NCBI RefSeq assembly: GCF_000420865.1
Contig: NZ_ATVT01000002.1
Coordinates: 248,001-312,000 of the forward strand
DNA length: 64,000 bases
DNA from: Butyrivibrio sp. XPD2006
Lineage (GTDB): Bacteria > Bacillota > Clostridia > Lachnospirales > Lachnospiraceae
Direction of reading: 5' to 3'
The translations under genes and the position numbers were made by a program. How positions within the stretch are numbered: position 1 is the first letter of the stretch; each line of letters opens with the position of its first letter. The notes beneath the pieces were generated by a model, which was given only the letters and a program-made list of their open reading frames with translations, was not told the origin of the DNA and searched no databases. Below, piece after piece: positions 60,663 through 64,000 of this stretch.

Positions 60663-62399
60663 ATGAACAATAATGAGAACAAGCAGCTCATGCTGGGCAA
60701 TAAGGCTGTTGCCCGGGGTCTTTATGAGGCCGGAGTCTGCTTTATTTCCAGCTATCCCGGAACACCCAGTACTGAAGTTACTGAGGAAGCTGCTAAATAT
60801 GACGAGATCTACTGTGAGTGGGCTCCCAATGAGAAGGTAGCCATGGAATCGGCCTTTGGCGCATCTCTTGCGGGACGCAGAAGCTTTTGTGCCCAGAAGC
60901 ACGTTGGACTTAATGTTGCAGCAGATCCGCTTTATACAATGTCTTATACCGGTGTAAATGCCGGAATGGTAATCGTAGTTGCTGATGATGCAGGAATGCA
61001 CTCATCCCAGAACGAGCAGGATTCAAGACATCACGCCATCGCTGCCAAGGTTCCCATGATCGAGCCTTCCGACTCAGCCGAGGCCCTTGAGTACACCAAG
61101 CTCGCCTACGAGATTTCAGAGAAATTCGATACTCCGGTCCTTCTTAAGATGTGCACAAGAGTTGCTCATTCCCAGTCCCTTGTAGAGACAGGTGACAGGA
61201 ACGTTCCGGATTTCCCATATGAAAAGAATATCGGCAAGTATGTTATGATGCCCGGCAATGCCAAAAAGCGTCACCCCATCGTTGAAGAGCGCACAGCCAA
61301 GCTCATCGAGTACGCTGAGAACTGCCCTCTTAACCGCATTGAAATGGGTGGTACAGAAATTGGTATCATTACAGGCTCAACTTCCTATCAGTATGTAAAA
61401 GAGGTTTTTGGTGATAGCGTATCTGTTCTCAAGCTCGGCATGACCAATCCTCTTCCCAATCAGCTTATTAAGGACTTCGCAGCCAAGGTAGACAAACTCT
61501 TTGTTGTGGAAGAACTTGATCCTATAATCGAGAATCACGTAAAGGCTCTGGGACTTTCTGTTACAGGCAAAGACCTTCTTCCTGTATGCGATGAGTTCTC
61601 ACAGAATCTCATTGCCAAGGCCTTCGGAAAAGACACTGCAGATTCCTTTGCACTTGAAGATGCAATTCCCAACAGACCTCCTGTAATGTGCGCAGGATGT
61701 CCTCACAGAGGCCTTTTCTACACACTCAAAAAGAACAACTGCACCGTTCTTGGTGATATCGGATGCTACACACTTGGTGCCGTTCCTCCTCTCGGAGCAA
61801 TCGAGATGACACTCTGCATGGGTGCTTCAATCGGTGCTGTTCACGGATTCAACAAGGTAAGAGGCGCTGAAAGCGAGAATAAGACTGTTGCCGTAATCGG
61901 CGATTCAACCTTCATGCACTCAGGCATGACAGGCCTTGCAAACGTAGCTTACAACCAGTCAAACTCAACAATCGTCATCGTAGATAACTCAATTACAGGT
62001 ATGACCGGCCATCAGCAGAATCCCACAACAGGCTACAACATCAAGGGTGATCCTGCAGGCAAGATCGATCTTGAAGCTCTCTGCAAGGCTATGGGCTTTG
62101 AGCGTGTAAGAGTTGTTGATCCTTACAACCTCAAGCAGTGCGATGAAGTCCTCAAGGAAGAACTCGCAGCTGCCGCTCCTTCAGTTATCATTTCAAGACG
62201 TCCCTGTGCACTTCTTAAGTACGTCAAGCACAATCCGCCTCTTAGCATTAACAGAGACAAATGTGTCGGCTGCAAGAGCTGCATGAAGATCGGATGTCCC
62301 GCCATCTCCATGAAGGATGGCAAGGCAACCATCGACAATACTCTCTGCGTAGGATGTAACGTTTGCAGTCAGCTTTGTCCTGTAGGGGCTTTTGTGTAG
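60663..62399 (+). CDS. iorA: Indolepyruvate ferredoxin oxidoreductase, alpha subunit
   Basis: The 578-residue subunit has the 2-oxoacid oxidoreductase core (CFISSYPGTPSTEV), the thiamine diphosphate region CAGCPHRGLFY and GDIGCYTLG. A C-terminal ferredoxin domain has CVGCKSCMKIGCP and CVGCNVCSQLCP. With IorB it converts aryl pyruvates such as indolepyruvate to aryl-acetyl-CoA and reduced ferredoxin. In anaerobes it can also run in the synthetic direction. AGGAGG precedes ATG 60663. Confidence 0.95.
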   Translation: MNNNENKQLMLGNKAVARGLYEAGVCFISSYPGTPSTEVTEEAAKYDEIYCEWAPNEKVAMESAFGASLAGRRSFCAQKHVGLNVAADPLYTMSYTGVNAGMVIVVADDAGMHSSQNEQDSRHHAIAAKVPMIEPSDSAEALEYTKLAYEISEKFDTPVLLKMCTRVAHSQSLVETGDRNVPDFPYEKNIGKYVMMPGNAKKRHPIVEERTAKLIEYAENCPLNRIEMGGTEIGIITGSTSYQYVKEVFGDSVSVLKLGMTNPLPNQLIKDFAAKVDKLFVVEELDPIIENHVKALGLSVTGKDLLPVCDEFSQNLIAKAFGKDTADSFALEDAIPNRPPVMCAGCPHRGLFYTLKKNNCTVLGDIGCYTLGAVPPLGAIEMTLCMGASIGAVHGFNKVRGAESENKTVAVIGDSTFMHSGMTGLANVAYNQSNSTIVIVDNSITGMTGHQQNPTTGYNIKGDPAGKIDLEALCKAMGFERVRVVDPYNLKQCDEVLKEELAAAAPSVIISRRPCALLKYVKHNPPLSINRDKCVGCKSCMKIGCPAISMKDGKATIDNTLCVGCNVCSQLCPVGAFV

Positions 62400-62400
62400 A

Positions 62401-62431
62401 GCACTTGGCGAGGTATTATCGAGCCTAGTGC
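62401..62431 (+). ncRNA. Intercistronic hairpin 1 between iorA and iorB
   Basis: GCACTtGGC (62401-62409) pairs with GCCtAGTGC (62423-62431) around a 13-base loop GAGGTATTATCGA. It begins 1 base after the iorA stop. A second hairpin with the same loop and compensating stem changes follows. Confidence 0.65.
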
Positions 62432-62444
62432 GAACCAGTCACGT

Positions 62445-62475
62445 GCACTTAACGAGGTATTTTCGAGTTTAGTGC
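62445..62475 (+). ncRNA. Intercistronic hairpin 2 between iorA and iorB
   Basis: GCACTtAAC (62445-62453) pairs with GTTtAGTGC (62467-62475) around GAGGTATTTTCGA. Against hairpin 1 two stem pairs change together (GG/CC to AA/TT). It ends about 20 bases before the iorB ribosome site and could affect mRNA stability or translation of iorB. Confidence 0.65.
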
Positions 62476-62504
62476 AGCGGGACAAGAATAAGGAGAATAA
62501 TAAG

Positions 62505-63077
62505 ATGGAAACAAAGAACATTATGATCGTGGGCGTTGGCGGACAGGGCTCACTTCTTGCAAGTAAACTCCTTGGTCACCTTCTCATGAGCCAGGGATAT
62601 GACGTTAAGGTTTCAGAGGTACACGGAATGAGCCAGAGAGGCGGATCCGTTGTCACATACGTAAGATATGGGGACAAGGTCTTTTCCCCTGTAATAGACA
62701 AGGGCGAGGCAGACTATATCGTATCCTTCGAGATACTGGAGGCCGCAAGATGGCTTCCGTTCCTCAAGAAGGACGGACAGATCGTAACAAACACCCAGCA
62801 GATCGATCCAATGCCCGTTATCACAGGCGCAGCGGAGTATCCTTCTGACCTGGTTAAAAAGCTGAAAGATTCCGGAGCCAAAGTTGATGCTCTCGACTGT
62901 CTCTCACTTGCAGAAGAGGCAGGCTCAGCCAAGGCCGTAAACATTGTTCTTCTCGGAAGACTCTCTCACTACTTCGATCTTCCGGAAGAAGCATGGATGA
63001 AGTCTCTTGAGGCAAATGTACCCGCCAAGTTCCTGGAGATGAACAAGAAAGCATTCGAGCTTGGTAAGAATCAGTAA
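62505..63077 (+). CDS. iorB: Indolepyruvate ferredoxin oxidoreductase, beta subunit
   Basis: The 190-residue gamma-type subunit of the 2-oxoacid oxidoreductase has NIMIVGVGGQGSLLASKLLG at the start and SEVHGMSQRGGSVVTYVR. Length is standard. I chose ATG 62505, 7 bases after AAGGAG, over an earlier in-frame ATG. It partners IorA; a paaK-like ligase follows. Confidence 0.94.
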   Translation: METKNIMIVGVGGQGSLLASKLLGHLLMSQGYDVKVSEVHGMSQRGGSVVTYVRYGDKVFSPVIDKGEADYIVSFEILEAARWLPFLKKDGQIVTNTQQIDPMPVITGAAEYPSDLVKKLKDSGAKVDALDCLSLAEEAGSAKAVNIVLLGRLSHYFDLPEEAWMKSLEANVPAKFLEMNKKAFELGKNQ

Positions 63078-63102
63078 TTCTTTTATTTGGGAGGAGTATC
63101 TT

Positions 63103-64000
63103 ATGGAGCATTATTATCAACCCGAGATTGAATGTGCCCCTTATGAAGAGATAAGGAAGATTCAGTCGGAAAAGCTTGTAAAACAGGTTAAACATGTCTG
63201 GGACAACGTCCCCTATTATCGCAAAAAGATGGAAGAAAAGGGAGTCACACCCGATGACATCAAGTCCGTTGATGATCTTCACAAGCTTCCTTTCCTCTCA
63301 AAAGCCGATCTTAGAGAAACCTATCCGGACGGACTTTTGGCGGTTCCCAAGGACGAAGTTGTCAGGATCCACTCAACGTCAGGCACAACAGGAAAAAGAG
63401 TAATTGCCTTTTATACACAGCATGATATAGACCTCTGGGAAGACTGCTGCGCAAGAGCCATCATGGCTGCAGGCGGAACCAATGAGGATGTTGTGCAGGT
63501 TTCATACGGCTATGGTCTGTTTACCGGTGGTGCAGGACTCCACGGCGGTTCACACAAGGTAGGAAGTCTCACCGTTCCCATGAGTTCCGGTAATACCGAC
63601 AGACAGATCATGTTTATAAAAGACCTTAATGCTACTATCCTTTGCTGTACACCAAGCTATGCTGCTTACCTTGGTGAGCGAATGCAGGAACTTGGTTACG
63701 GTCCCAATGATATTCCTCTTAAGGCCGGTATATTCGGTGCTGAGGCCTGGAGCGAAGAAATGAGACAGAGCATCGAAAAGACCATGGGAATCAAAGCCTT
63801 TGATATTTACGGTCTCACAGAGCTCTCCGGTCCCGGTGTTGCATTTGAGTGCTCAGCTCAGCACGGCATGCACATCAACGAGGACCACTTCATTGCAGAG
63901 ATAATCGATCCCGATACAGGCGAAGTGCTTCCCGAGGGTGAACAGGGCGAACTTGTCTTCACCGCAGTTGACAAGGAAGCTTTCCCGATGATCCGTTATC
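63103..64000 (+). CDS. Phenylacetate-CoA ligase-like enzyme, 3' end cut by window
   Basis: About 299 codons are visible and no stop is reached. The protein has the PaaK pattern: VWDNVPYYRKKM near residue 37, LPFLSKADLRETYP, the ATP loop HSTSGTTGKRV, and FDIYGLTELSGPG. It makes aryl-acetyl-CoA from aryl acetate with ATP. GGGAGGAG precedes ATG 63103. In an operon with iorAB it either supplies the acyl-CoA for reductive carboxylation to aryl pyruvate, or acts in aromatic amino acid breakdown. Confidence 0.9.
   Translation, partial: MEHYYQPEIECAPYEEIRKIQSEKLVKQVKHVWDNVPYYRKKMEEKGVTPDDIKSVDDLHKLPFLSKADLRETYPDGLLAVPKDEVVRIHSTSGTTGKRVIAFYTQHDIDLWEDCCARAIMAAGGTNEDVVQVSYGYGLFTGGAGLHGGSHKVGSLTVPMSSGNTDRQIMFIKDLNATILCCTPSYAAYLGERMQELGYGPNDIPLKAGIFGAEAWSEEMRQSIEKTMGIKAFDIYGLTELSGPGVAFECSAQHGMHINEDHFIAEIIDPDTGEVLPEGEQGELVFTAVDKEAFPMIRY

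Noticed and set aside
62400..62500. Tandem hairpins considered as an attC/integron or IS200-type end.
   Set aside because: No integrase or transposase lies nearby, and the position between two subunit genes with compensating changes fits an mRNA or regulatory element better.

Overview
The window looks like chromosome from a carbohydrate-degrading Firmicute of the Lachnospiraceae, most likely a rumen or gut Butyrivibrio-type organism. This is an inference from content: Gram-positive capsule genes (cpsBCD plus LCP), a CIRCE heat-shock element, many sugar ABC importers without their own ATPase, cytosolic GH2/GH35/GH13 enzymes, YesM/YesN-type two-component genes, a DUF4250 protein, moderate GC and frequent AGGAGG ribosome binding sites. 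No tRNA, rRNA or CRISPR array was seen. Both ends cut through genes: a lipoprotein at the left edge and a phenylacetate-CoA ligase-like gene at the right.

Layout: (1) 1-5.8 kb holds a cut lipoprotein, a small membrane protein whose start looks frameshifted, a decayed IS1182-like transposase, an aldo/keto reductase with a divergent MerR regulator, a MATE exporter and a formate/nitrite-type channel. (2) 5.8-8.2 kb holds two overlapping paralogues of an unrecognised membrane-anchored family (MWNY family). Two more copies lie at 31.2-33.6 kb on the other strand with the same 16-nt overlap. (3) 8.2-15.9 kb is a sucrose-phosphorylase-like and P-loop kinase pair, a LacI regulator and a sugar ABC importer with LacI-type operators. 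(4) 16-25 kb is a beta-galactoside locus (GH2, GH35, Lpl-type importer, LacI regulator). It shows three copies of one operator, and one permease has an in-frame stop. (5) 25.2-30.8 kb is an exopolysaccharide control operon: cpsB, cpsC, cpsD, an anchored small protein, LCP ligase, a sortase homologue lacking catalytic residues, and a secreted heptad-repeat protein. No glycosyltransferases lie in the window. (6) 33.6-35.8 kb is htpG behind a perfect CIRCE element. (7) 35.9-42.2 kb is a third sugar importer operon carrying its own histidine kinase and AraC-type response regulator. (8) 42.4-47.8 kb is an HD-GYP, flavoprotein and parvulin-type lipoprotein operon, then an L,D-transpeptidase. (9) 48.1-50.1 kb is a 2-isopropylmalate synthase fused to an AraC-type DNA-binding domain. 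(10) 50.2-54.2 kb is a DUF2975/HTH pair and a MoxR-ATPase/VWA pair. (11) 54.3-64 kb is DegV, an SNF transporter, a leucine-rich-repeat protein, a DUF362 ferredoxin and an acyl-CoA ligase. These face iorAB and a paaK-like ligase across a nearly symmetrical bidirectional promoter.

How it works together: three importers feed cytosolic phosphorolysis or hydrolysis, each with local regulators and most with intra-operon hairpins that may raise binding-protein output. The right end suggests aryl or fatty acid activation coupled to ferredoxin-dependent 2-oxoacid chemistry. The strongest novelty candidates are the LeuA-AraC fusion, the four-member MWNY family with its conserved dual-frame overlap, the catalytically dead lipoprotein sortase, and the covarying tandem hairpins between iorA and iorB.
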